DNA of 64,000 nt from NCBI GenBank assembly GCA_030549175.1, contig JAUKUA010000004.1, positions 2,356,001-2,420,000 of the forward strand, given 5' to 3'. Each line of letters begins with the position of its first letter. Positions within the stretch are counted from its first letter, which is position 1. The notes under the pieces are model-generated. The model did not search any database. It was not told where the DNA came from and was given only the letters and a program-made list of their open reading frames with translations. The position numbers and the translations under genes are program-made. Positions 53,401 to 64,000 of the stretch are shown in pieces. Source of the stretch: Lasiosphaeris hirsuta (lineage: Eukaryota; Ascomycota; Sordariomycetes; Sordariales; Lasiosphaeriaceae).

Positions 53401-56129
53401 CGGCTCGTTCTGGCAGAGGTCGACGATTGTCGGCGACATGAGGCCGAGCAGATTAAAGGCCATCTCTTGTTGAGAGAAGGTACGCACACCAAAGTTCTCA
53501 ACCGCCTCAGCAACGATATTGTTGCCTGACATGAGTCCAGTACCACGGGTCCAGCCGATGATAGCACCGCAGATAGTAAGGTAGTTTGCCCAGTCCTCGG
53601 CGTACCACCGGTTGAAGAGGGTCTCGAGACCGAGCTTGGACTCCGAGTACAGACCGTCGCTGCCGAAGGTTCCGTGGTTCGGGGAGAGAGGAAGAATGAC
53701 TTGAGCAGGGCGTGTCTCGAAGCCACGCTCAGCCTTCTCGGTCTTGATGTTACCGAGCAGACGGAGGAGGTTGGTAAGCATAATTCTGTGAGCCAACTCC
53801 GACTTGGAGTCGATGCCGTCGATCTGGCGACCCTGCTCGGAGATGGCGGCGAACGGGACGATGTAGTCAAGATCCCAACCGAGACCAGCCTTGGTGTCGT
53901 AGATGTACTCGACGAGGGCATTGACGTCCTGAACACTGCCCTGGTTGAAAGGAACAACAACAAGCTGGGAGCCGCGAGCGCCGAACCTTGCGTACATGGA
54001 CTGGTAGTACTCGGTAACCTCACGGGAGAAGCGACTTGTGGTGACGATGACCTTGGCACCGCCGCTGATCAGACCCTGCAGAACCTCTGCGCCGATGGAT
54101 CCAGCGCCAGCGCCCGTCATGAGAACGTACTTGCCAGCGAATGTGACACCTTCCTTGGCAGCCTCCTCGAGGCAGTCAAGATACAGCCCAGTTAGCTTCT
54201 TGCTGTAGTCCCAGCCGTGTTGGGTCTTCTTGCGCAGATGAAGGAATGGGATCGTCTCAGTCTTGCCCTTGGCCGTCTTGTGAGCAGCGGGGGCCTTCTT
54301 CACCGCGCCGTTAGCCTTGCCATTCTCCTTGGGGATGATCTGGCTCTCGTTCATGGCCAGTGACCGAATAATGTCACCATAAAGGGTCTTGATTTCGAGC
54401 TGCGAAGTCTTGGACAGCTTGTGCTGCTGCTTGATGAGCTTGTAGATTTTAGAGAGATCATTTTGGACCTTGGTACGGTTGCCGTATTCCGAGATCTTGC
54501 CGCCTTCAGCCATCTGCAGTACGTAGTGCTCGAGCTTGCGGCAGCTTGCACGGGGCAGCTCCTCATACTTGAGGTTGCCTCGAGAATCGATCGTGGTGCG
54601 GGGACCGGTGGGAACGGCAACATCCTTGAACTTGGGGTCGACTGTGAGCACCTCCTTGCAGTTCTCGATGAGCTGCGCACCGAGTTCCTTGGCAAGCTGG
54701 TAGGTCTCGCCACGCTCAGTGGGGCAGTTGTCAATGTGATACTGCATGAACTCTAGGAGTGTGGGGTTGGAGCGGTTCATGAGGCGAATGCACTGGCTAA
54801 CAATCTCGCGGTCGACAGCCTTGAGTCTGCCGAAAATGATGTCGTAGTACATGCTAAGGGCGTCCTGGCGAGCCCAGTTCCACGAGGAGTCGTAGACACG
54901 CGCCTTGAGAGAGCTGAAGACAGGTTCAATCCCAGCAGCATAGAAGTCACCGTGTTCTGTCGTCCACAGGTCGAGCTGACTCTGCAAGACCTTGGAGGAC
55001 TCCTGCGAGGCTTGGAACGCCTTGTCGCCGGCCCGAATGTCCAGCTTGAGGTACCGCGCAAGCAGCTCCAATTGCTGCTTGAACAGAGCGCGCTGATCGC
55101 TGGTCAAGGCCTCGATGGCAGCGGGGTCCATCATCATGCCACCCGCAGCACCCCCAGCCGGGCCAGCGGCTGCGACTGTCGACAGGCTAATGCCTGCGTT
55201 GGACGCATACTTTTGTGAGACATCGTCGAGGAAAGCCTTTGCGTCCGGCTCGGCGCCAAGACGTGCTGGGGGCTCCATCGTGATAGCAAACAGGAGGACA
55301 CCATCTTGGCGGCCAGACGCCAATCCCCACCGAGTTTCCAAGTACTTTCGCGCAGATGTGATGTTGAAGCCACCAGGCATCTTTGAGGATATGAGACGAG
55401 CGATGAGGCCCTGGGATGTCTTTCCGAGGTTTCCATCGAACGTTTGCTGCATAGCCGCGCCGAGCTCGTCGAGAGGTGTGTCTTCGGGCTTCTCCGGTGT
55501 CGAACCGAACTCTTTGCCCAAGTCACCAAGAATTTCGTTTTGAAGTGTTGATTTGCCTGATACTCGTTAGCACGCCGAGTTTCCTTTTCACGCCGAAATA
55601 ATAATCACTTACCTCCGACCAAGTCCTTGATCGCTTTGCTCAAGGGAATATCGGCCAGCGGCTTCTTCAGCTTCTGCGCTACAAGAGACCGCACAATCTC
55701 CACAGCCTGAACTTGGACATCGGGCACCTGTGCGGCCGGCCCGGCGCTCGGGGCGGGAGCTGCAGTGGCAGCGGCCGCTGAGGCTGCCGCGGCTGGGGCG
55801 CTGGAAGAGCTTGTCTCGGCCGCTACAGGCTCTGGCTCCTCCTCAACAGGGTCCACGTCGTAGTAAATCTCTTTGGCATCCTTGTTGTAGCAGAGGATTT
55901 GTCTCTGGACAGACTTTGCGGCATCGTAGGCTTCGTATTTGGAGGCGAGCGTCCGCTTGGCCATCACACCAAGTGTGTCTGCGGGACCGACCTCGACAAT
56001 CCGCTCGGCCTGCTTCTCAGCGAGGAAGACATCTTGCGTCTCAATCCACCTCACAGGGGAGGCGAACTGGTAGGCAAGCAGCTCGACAAGGAGCGTGTGG
56101 GCAAGCTCCTGCTCGATTTCGGGACGCAT
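50422..56129 (-). CDS. FAS2: Fatty acid synthase subunit alpha
   Basis: Three exons (56129-55613, 55556-50587, 50532-50422) with introns of 56 and 54 nt; 1865 aa, the usual fungal length. Subunit alpha of the cytosolic alpha6-beta6 FAS carries the acyl carrier, ketoreductase, ketosynthase and phosphopantetheine transferase activities. Visible parts: the short N-terminal MPT piece ([22 protein letters not shown]); an Ala/Pro linker (about 115-145); ACP with carrier Ser175 in [15 protein letters not shown]; a Rossmann ketoreductase near 650 ([17 protein letters not shown]); ketosynthase with Cys1275 in [11 protein letters not shown] and a [11 protein letters not shown] motif near 1556; PPT at the C-terminus ([13 protein letters not shown], then [12 protein letters not shown]). 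The first intron splits a codon two residues before Ser175. The last exon encodes [13 protein letters not shown] to the stop. It is head-to-head with FAS1. Confidence 0.97.
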
Positions 56130-58217
56130 CTTGGTGGTCGCGTGGGAGAAAAAATCGGACGAGTGCTCAGCGAGAGAAGCCTGGCCAAGGGGACAGGCGA
56201 AGGGTATCAGAGGCTGTCTTCGGGTATCTTCTAATTAACAGACCGCAGTCATGAGTCCTGCAACCGCGCCCAAAGTTTGAAGGTCAGGCTAGGGGGGAAT
56301 TAAGTTTGATTGGGCGGGTACCAAGGGAGGAGGAAAGCCGAGTCGTCCCAGTTGTTTAGGCGCACTCGTGATAAAGCCAGAAGCAGGAATGTGCGGAGGG
56401 GGAGAGTGGTTCAATTTTGAGAATTGGAGGCCGCCAGAATGCGAAGAGAAGACGAGAGAATATAGACAGGCTGGACAGACTGGAATGGCAGGCTGCGGGT
56501 TGTTGATCAATCGCAAGCTTGGAATGCTTTGCTTGGTCTCGGGTCCAGTCTTGGGGGCAACAAGTCAAAAAATTTGGCAGCTTCCGCGTCCCTTGACGGC
56601 GCAACTGTTGAATGAAATTGACCCCCCTGCCATGACAGGCGTGCCCCATGTCGGCGCTGCAGCGTGCAGCTTGCTCCTCAACCAAACTTCGGCGCTAGCC
56701 GTAAGAGGACTAGCGTCCAGCCTCTCTGCTACCCCACAACCCCCAATTCAATTCGAGACTGTGGATTGCAGAGGTCTCGATACTCCCGCTTGTCCCGTCA
56801 TAGCCGCCTTAACCTTCAAGTCTGTTCGCCGTAACGTGGGCCATGAACCTTCAACTGCATCTGTTACCGCGCCCTGGCAGCAGCCTGCCTCGGGAGTCTC
56901 GACGCCCTGAACGCCCTGGTGACCCTGGCTTCGCTGCTGCAAAACACCAGACGAGGGTGCGTGCGTGCTGCATGGCGTCATCCGAACACCGGCTCATCCG
57001 GCGATCCTGACAGCGTCCACCGCACTACGGATCCTGAGAATACGTGTATCCCAGAAATAGGTAGAAATAGGTGGGCGCGCGGCGACAGTGACCTGATGGA
57101 GGAGCGTAAGGAGCCCGGATTGCTGGACAAGTGACACACGGCAACAACACGCCAAGAACAGGGAAACTGAAGCAGAGAGAGGATCGCGCTGTCAAAATCC
57201 CACGAACCCTATTCAGAATGGCCACTCCAGGACATGCCTGATGTCACGAAGCAAGGGACATCCTCATACATGTAAAACGCCTGCTGCGGGTTTGGGTGGT
57301 TTGTTGGTGGAGCGAGGGAGGGGCACTTGGATCATCATCCCCTTTTATCCCCCACCGCGTCTAGTCTGGAAGTTAGAACGAGCGTAGACAGCCCCAAGGG
57401 CCCCAATAGTCCCATCGGCAGCGTGTTCGGGATCTCGACAACACCGCAGACCCGTGAGGTCGGTCTGATTCCTCATCACGGTGACGGGCTAATGGATGCT
57501 CGGATCGAGGTACTGGTACTTTCCCAACCGACAGCGTGGGAGGTGGGGCACCCGCTGTGGATTGAGGGAGTGGGCAGCTTCAGGGTACAGCAAGCTACCG
57601 TGCATTGAGCGGTTGCATCACGGCAAGCCGAAGTCACTCCAAGTGCCAGCCAGTGCAGCCAGACCAAGCCAAGCCGGTCTGGATTCTGCTGACAGGGGTG
57701 TAGCGACCAGGGGCCGACTGGTGTGTCGTGCCCTTCCCCAACAAGATCTAATTTTTTTTGGCGAGCAGTGGGAGAGCATCATCCCGGCGATTGTGTTAGG
57801 AGCCGTGTAATTTTACGTTGGGCCATAACACGCCCGACATTCCCCAGAACCACTCCAACCAAGGACACGAGATTCAGACTGCCACATTGCTCACACGCCT
57901 CAAGCCGCCGGGAACCCGCAGACTCTAAACTCTGCCACCCCGTCCCTTCCCTCACACTCCCTCCTTGCTCTTTCTGCTCCTGCCTCTCCCCGTCGACCTT
58001 TTCTGCCGCCTCCCCTCATCTTTGCAGGGCAGCTCCAACTATTGTCGCGCCCTTCCTCCCATCAATTCTAATAGAGGCTTTGCGACGGCCTGCCTCCTCG
58101 ACGTCGTCATTGGTGCTCTAGGTAAGAATTCTCTGCCTAGATAATGCTTCAAGGACGCGCAGCTGCTGACCTCTACGAGGTCTTTGGCCCTCTTCTCTCT
58201 AGATACCCCATTTCACT
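56130..58217. promoter_or_regulatory. Shared divergent promoter, FAS2 / FAS1
   Basis: 2.09 kb between the two fatty acid synthase starts, without a supported gene. The FAS1 side has a long pyrimidine-rich tract (about 57940-58040). A likely 5'-UTR intron spans 58122-58202 (GTAAGA donor, CTGAC branch, TCTCTAG acceptor) and ends 15 bp before the FAS1 ATG. Co-regulation of the two subunits through this interval is inferred from the arrangement. Confidence 0.6.
58122..58202 (+). other. Probable 5'-UTR intron of FAS1
   Basis: An 81-nt GT-AG interval: donor GTAAGA after GCTCTAG, branch GCTGACC, and a pyrimidine tract ending TCTCTAG. Removal also deletes an upstream ATG (58144) that would otherwise start a short ORF overlapping the FAS1 start region. 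The transcript start is not known. Confidence 0.5.
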
Positions 58218-61200
58218 ATGTACGGCGCCGGTACAGGTCCCCAGACGGGCGTCGTCACGCCCCGGTCTTCGGCCTCGCTGCGCCCGCTCCAGATTTCTCA
58301 CGGCTCACTCGAGACGTCTTTCCTCATACCGACCAGCCTCCATTTCCATGCTTCGCAGCTGAAAGAGCGCTTTGCCGTGAGCTTGCCTGCTCCCACCGAC
58401 GAGCTCGCCCAAGATGATGAGCCATCATCCATCCCCGAGCTGGTGGGAAGATACATGGGCTACATCGCCAACGAGGTAGCCCAGGGCGAGGATGACGCCC
58501 AGGGCTCGTACGAGGAGGTTCTCAAGATTATTCTTAATGAGTTTGAGCGGGCGTTCCTCCGCGGTAATGATGTCCATGCCCTCGTGGCCACGCTGCCTGG
58601 GATCGACGCGAAGAAACTTGAGGTGGTCCGCAGCTATTTCGCCGCAAGAGCGGCCACAAACAGAGTCATGAAGGCACACCAATCGGCGCTCTTCCGCGCG
58701 GCGGATGACGAGACTGCTAAGCTTTACAACATCTTCGGCGGCCAGGGCAACATCGAGGAGTACTTTGAGGAGCTCCGGGAGCTTTACCAGGCATATCCCT
58801 CGTTTGTCGCTGATCTCGTGTCATCCTCAGCCGAGCTTCTCCAGACGCTTGCGAGCCACCCCAGCGCAGAAAAGCTCTACTCCAAGGGCCTCGATATTAT
58901 CGCATGGCTGCAAAGTCCCGATGCTACGCCCGATGTCGACTATCTGATCTCCGCTCCCGTCAGTTTCCCTCTGATTGGTCTCGTACAGCTCGCCCACTAC
59001 CAAGTCACTTGCAGAGTGCTCGGCCTACACCCCGGCATCCTGCGGGACAGAATCAGCGGAACAACGGGTCATTCGCAGGGCATTGTGCTGGCTGCTGCCA
59101 CAGCGGCCGCCGATTCTTGGGAATCTTTCGAGCAAATTGCCAAGTCTGCCCTGGCTATTCTCTTCTGGATCGGAGCCCGCAGCCAGCAGACCTTCCCCAG
59201 AACATCAATGACGCCGTCTATGCTCCGAGATTCGGTTGACAATGGAGAAGGTGTCCCTACGCCTATGCTCAGCATTCGCGATCTGCCCCAGGCTGAGGTA
59301 CAGAAGCACATCAACCAAACAAACCAATACCTCCCCGAGGACCAGCACATCTCCATCTCACTCATCAACAGCCCGCGTAATATGGTTGTTACAGGCCCCC
59401 CGAGCTCGCTCTATGGTCTCAACGCTCAGCTGAGGAAAGTCAAGTCCGCTACCGGTGTTGATCAAACCAGGATCCCATACACTGAGAGGAAGGTTCGGTT
59501 TGTGAACCGCTTCTTGCCTATCACCGCCCCGTTCCACAGCAAGTATCTGGAGAAGGCTACGGCCATGATCTATGAGGACCTCAAGGATGTCGAGATTGAT
59601 TCGCGCAGCCTTGGTATTCCCGTCTATAACACCAACACTGGCAAGGACCTCCGCACGGAGGTTACTGGCAATGTAGTGCCGACACTTGTTCGCATGATCA
59701 CCAGCGACCCGGTGCATTGGGAGAAGGCAACTGTCTTTACCGGCGCCACACATATTCTTGACTTTGGCCCCGGTGGCATCTCCGGCCTCGGTATCTTAAC
59801 TAGCCGGAACAAGGAAGGCACTGGTGTTCGCGTCATTCTCGCTGGTACCGTGAATGGTACAGTTCCCGAAGTAGGCTACAAGTCAGAGCTTTTCGACCGG
59901 GATGAGGAACACGCGGTCAAGTTTGCTGCCGACTGGGTCAAGGAATACGGCCCCAGACTCGTCAAGACCTCTAACGGCCGCACGTATGTGGACACCAAGA
60001 TGAGCAGACTTTTGGGCCTGCCGCCTCTTCTTGTGTCTGGCATGACACCATCTACCGTTCCTTGGGACTTCGTCGCCGCCACAATGAATGCGGGCTATGA
60101 GATTGAGCTGGGTGGTGGTGGCTACTACAATGCCAGGACATTGACCGAGGCCATCGTAAAGATCGAGAAGGCCATCCCGGCTGGCCGTGGTATCAGCGTC
60201 AATCTGATCTACGTCAACCCTCGCGCCATGGCGTGGCAGATTCCCCTCCTCGGAAGGCTTCGGTCGGAGGGCGTCCCCATCGAGGGCCTCACTATCGGAG
60301 CCGGCGTGCCATCCATCGAGGTCGCGCAGGAGTACATCGAGACCCTCGGCTTGAAGCATATTTCCTTCAAGCCCGGCTCTGGCGAGGCCATCCAGGCTGT
60401 CATCAATATTGCCAAGGCGAACCCAACATTCCCCGTCGTTTTGCAGTGGACTGGCGGTAGAGGAGGCGGTCATCACTCGTTTGAGGATTTCCATGCCCCC
60501 ATCCTGGCCATGTACGGCCGCATCCGTCGCCAGGAGAACATCATTCTCGTGGCTGGCAGCGGTTTCGGCGGTGCCGACGATACCTATCCCTACCTGACTG
60601 GCGCTTGGTCGACCAAGTATGGCTACCCGCCTATGCCTTATGACGGCTGCATGTTTGGTAGCCGCATGATGGTTGCCAAAGAGGCTCATACGAGTCTTGC
60701 GGCCAAGCAGGCCATTGTCGATGCGCCAGGTCTTGATGATTGCGACTGGGAGAAGACATACAAGGGCGCAGCCGGCGGCGTCATCACCGTCAGATCTGAG
60801 ATGGGCGAGCCCATTCACAAGCTCGCTACCCGCGGTGTCCTTTTCTGGGCCGAGATGGATCAGAAGATCTTTAGCCTGCCCAAGGAGAAACGCGTTGCTG
60901 AGCTGAAGAAGAACCGCGACTACATCATCAAGAAGCTCAACGATGACTTCCAAAAGGTCTGGTTCGGTCAGAACAAGGCCGGCAAGGCGGTCGACCTCGA
61001 GGATATGACCTACGCTGAGGTTGTTCGACGGATGGTCGCGCTGCTCTACATTCAAGACGAGGCCAGGTGGATCGACCCCTCTTTCATCAAGCTTACTGCC
61101 GACTTCATCCACCGTGTTGAGGAACGGTTCACTACCTCGCCGGGAGAGCCGTCGAAGCTGCAAAGCTATGCGGATCTGGCTGAGCCATATGCTGCCATTG

Positions 61201-64000
61201 ATCGCATTCTGGCCCACTACCCTGATGCCGACACACAGCTTATCAATGCCCAGGATGTGCAGCACTTCCTGCTACTCTGCCAGCGCCGCGGACAGAAGCC
61301 GGTCACTTTCGTGCCCGCACTTGATGAGAACTTTGAGTTTTTCTTCAAGAAGGATTCGCTTTGGCAATCCGAGGACCTCGGCGCCGTCATCGGCAAGGAT
61401 GTCGGCCGTACCTGCATCCTCCAAGGACCCATGGCGGTGAAACACTCCACCAAGGTCAACGAGCCCATCAAGGATATTCTGGATGGTATTCACAACGGCC
61501 ACATCGCGGGCCTTACCAAAGACCTGTACGGCGGCGATGCCTCTAGGATCCCGGTTGTCGAGTACTTTGGTGGCAAGCTCATTGAGAGTGCCATCCCGCT
61601 CGATGTCGAGGGTCTCACCATCTCCCTTGACGTCAATAAGAACACATTCCGTCTCTCGTCATCCCCCTCTGCTCAGCTTCCTGATATCGACTCATGGATC
61701 TCGCTCTTGGCCGGTTCGAACCGGAATTGGCGCTATGCTCTTCTCCAGTCCGATGTGATTGTCCAAGGACAAAAGCACCAGACCAACCCGATGAAGAAGA
61801 TCTTTACTCCGACCCGCGGCCTGTTCGTCGAGATCCAGAATCCCAACGACCCCGCCAAGACAGTCATCATTGTCAGGGAGCAGCCGCGCCAATATCGCTA
61901 CGTAGATGTGATTGAGGTTAAACTCGCAAAGAAGAACGAGATTGTTGTCAGCCTGATCAAGGACACCACCGCGCTCGGAAAGCCCATTGCGCTGCCTCTA
62001 CGCTTCACGTACCGCCCGGAGGCTGGCTACGCACCGATCCATGAGATCATGGAGGGCCGCAATGACAACATCAAGGAGTTCTACTGGCGCGCATGGTTTG
62101 GTGACGACGAGCTTGATCTTGATGCCGCGGTTACCGGCAAGTTTGACGGTGGCCGTACCACCATCACGAGTGAGGCCATCAACGAGTTTGTCCACGCCGT
62201 TGGCAACACTGGCGAGGCCTTCGTTGACCGTCCGGAGAAGATCATGTACGCACCTATGGACTTTGCCATTGTTGTTGGTTGGAAGGCCATCACAAAGCCC
62301 ATCTTCCCTCGCACCATCGATGGAGATCTGCTGAAGCTTGTGCATCTGTCCAACTCATTCCGCATGATGCCCGGTGCCGAAGCCCTGAAGAAGGGCGACG
62401 AGGTTTCTACCACTGCCCAGATCAACGCCGTGATTAACCAGGAGTCTGGAAAGATGGTTGAGGTCTGCGGGACCATCGCACGTGATGGCGAGGCCGTTAT
62501 GGAGGTCACCTCACAGTTCTTGTACCGCGGTGCATACACTGACTTTGAAAACACGTTTCAGCGCAAGATTGAGATGCCCATGCAGGTTCATCTTGCTACG
62601 AGCAAGGACGTTGCTGTCCTCCGCTCTAAGCAGTGGTTCGTGCTGGACGAGCTCCCGAACCCCGAGATTGAACTGCTCGGCCAAACCCTCATCTTCCGCC
62701 TGCAGAGTCTGATGCGCTTCAAGAACCGCACAGTCTTCAGCAGTGTCGAGACCCGGGGCCAGGTTCTCCTTGAACTCCCCACCAAGGAGATCATCCAAGT
62801 CGCCACCGTAGACTACGAAGCCGGCGAGTCGCACGGCAACCCTGTCATCGACTACCTCCAGCGCAACGGCTCCTCCATCGAACAGCCCGTCAACTTTGAG
62901 AACCCCATCCCGCTACACGGCAAGAACCCGCTCCTGCTCCGTGCCCCTGCCTCCAACGAGACATATGCCCGTGTATCTGGCGATTTCAACCCTATTCATG
63001 TCTCACGGGTTTTCTCAAGCTATGCCAATCTCCCTGGTACTATTACCCATGGCATGTACTCTAGCGCTGCTGTCCGTAGCTTGGTCGAGACCTGGGCTGC
63101 CGACAACAAGATCGGCCGTGTTCGGAGCTTCCACGCCTCTCTTACTGGCATGGTACTTCCTAACGACGAGATCTCCGTCCGACTCCAGCACGTGGGCATG
63201 GTCGCCGGTCGCAAGATCATCAAGGTCGAGGCCAGCAACAAGGAGACAGAGGAGAAAGTGCTCCTGGGCGAGGCTGAAATCGAGCAGCCCGTTACTGCCT
63301 ACGTCTTCACAGGACAGGGCTCACAGGAGCAGGGCATGGGTATGGATCTATATGGCAGCAGCGCCGTCGCCAAGGATGTGTGGGATCGCGCAGACAAGTA
63401 TCTCATGGATACCTATGGTGAGCTTCTTTTCTAACCTCTAACCTTTACCACGACTAACAAACGCAGGCTTCGCAATCACAAACATTGTCAAGAACAACCC
63501 CAAGGAGCTCACCATTCACTTCGGTGGCCCTCGTGGCAAGGCCATTCGCCAAAACTACATGGCAATGACATTCGAGACCGTTGCTGCCGATGGCTCCATC
63601 AAGTCGGAGCGCATCTTCAAGGAGATCGATGAGCGGACCACGTCATACACCTACCGCTCCCCAACTGGTCTCCTCTCGGCAACCCAGTTCACCCAGCCTG
63701 CCCTTACCCTTATGGAGAAGGCCAGCTTCGAGGACATGAAGGCCAAGGGCCTTGTGCCACGCGACAGCACCTTTGCCGGACACTCCCTCGGCGAGTATTC
63801 TGCCCTGGCTGCTCTTGCCGATGTCATGCCGATTGAGTCGCTGGTATCAGTTGTCTTCTACCGTGGTCTGACCATGCAGGTAGCTGTCGAGCGCGACGAG
63901 GCCGGACGCTCCAACTACAGCATGTGCGCTGTCAACCCCAGCCGTATTAGCAAGACCTTCAACGAGGAAGCTCTGCGGTTCGTGGTCAACAGCGTTGCCG
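58218..64000 (+). CDS. FAS1: Fatty acid synthase subunit beta, 3' end outside window
   Basis: Two exons are visible (58218-63417, 63467 to the window edge) with a 49-nt intron; about 1911 codons are present of the ~2,100 usual. The beta subunit supplies acetyl transferase, enoyl reductase, dehydratase and malonyl/palmitoyl transferase. It starts [18 protein letters not shown], as fungal FAS1 proteins do. Acetyl transferase: Ser286 in TGHSQGIV. The enoyl reductase TIM-barrel/FMN domain has [10 protein letters not shown] near 632 and [20 protein letters not shown] near 776. The hot-dog dehydratase has [20 protein letters not shown] near 1588. MPT domain: [17 protein letters not shown] before the intron and the nucleophile Ser1840 in [14 protein letters not shown] after it. 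Long antisense frames reflect codon bias. The gene is intact as far as seen. Confidence 0.97.

Noticed and set aside
56888..56893. CCTCGG motif (fatty-acid response element type) between FAS2 and FAS1
   Set aside because: A single six-base match in about 2 kb is expected by chance, and no clustering was noticed.
59883..61265. 460-codon open frame antisense to FAS1
   Set aside because: It mirrors the strongly GC3-biased FAS1 coding strand, has no recognised domain, and FAS1 itself is unambiguous here.
1..64000. CRISPR arrays, bacterial operons, prophage or plasmid features
   Set aside because: The sequence is eukaryotic with spliceosomal introns; no regularly spaced repeats or bacterial gene order were seen.

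Overview
This window is nuclear DNA from a filamentous ascomycete (Pezizomycotina), most likely a Sordariomycete and perhaps one of the Sordariales. The basis is short GT-AG introns (about 45-120 nt) with CTAAC/CTGAC branch sites, high-GC genes in both orientations, fungal-only proteins (two-subunit fatty acid synthase, Ish1/Msc1-type and Clr5-domain proteins, a Lyc1-type acetyltransferase) and dispersed intron-bearing tRNA genes. The assignment rests on recognising protein families; no search was run.

Layout. 0.5-1.2 kb: F-box protein with a C-terminal membrane anchor (minus). 1.9-2.0 kb: tRNA-Leu(CAG). 2.3-4.2 kb: exonuclease V. 5.0-6.8 kb: prolyl-tRNA synthetase (minus), divergent from the CCT1 chaperonin subunit (7.4-9.2 kb). 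10.4-11.6 kb: Lyc1-like acetyltransferase. 12.5-13.6 kb: secreted, probably GPI-anchored protein. 13.6-15.8 kb: gene-poor. 15.9-17.4 kb: decayed flavin monooxygenase pseudogene. 17.5-18.7 kb: Lcp5/neuroguidin (minus), divergent from a nonaspanin (19.3-21.3 kb). 21.7-22.7 kb: Mediator subunit 4 (minus), divergent from QCR10 (23.1-24.0 kb). 24.4-26.7 kb: ALG10, whose conserved C-terminus lies in a shifted frame. 27.1-27.6 kb: unrecognised small protein (minus). 28.0-32.4 kb: accessory-looking segment with a 0.7 kb inverted-repeat element and broken F-box pieces. 32.4-34.7 kb: RRM-type RNA-binding protein. 36.1-38.0 kb: Ish1/Msc1-like repeat protein with CRE-like sites upstream. 38.0-45.0 kb: almost gene-free, with one degenerate tRNA-like sequence. 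45.0-45.7 kb: small Clr5-domain protein. 46.8 kb: tRNA-Asp with intron. 48.1-49.6 kb: guanine deaminase (minus). 50.4-56.1 kb: FAS2 (minus), head-to-head with FAS1 (58.2 kb to the window end, truncated).

Most genes are core housekeeping functions: fatty acid synthesis, translation, protein folding, ribosome biogenesis, N-glycosylation, respiration, transcription and mitochondrial DNA maintenance. Several are arranged as divergent pairs. The clearest functional unit is FAS1/FAS2, which encode the two halves of one megasynthase across a shared 2.1 kb promoter. Less ordinary material lies in the monooxygenase pseudogene, the inverted-repeat element with RIP-compatible changes, the split and inverted F-box remnants, the frame break in ALG10 and the repeat/intron architecture of the Ish1-like gene. 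I found no convincing undescribed multi-gene system here.
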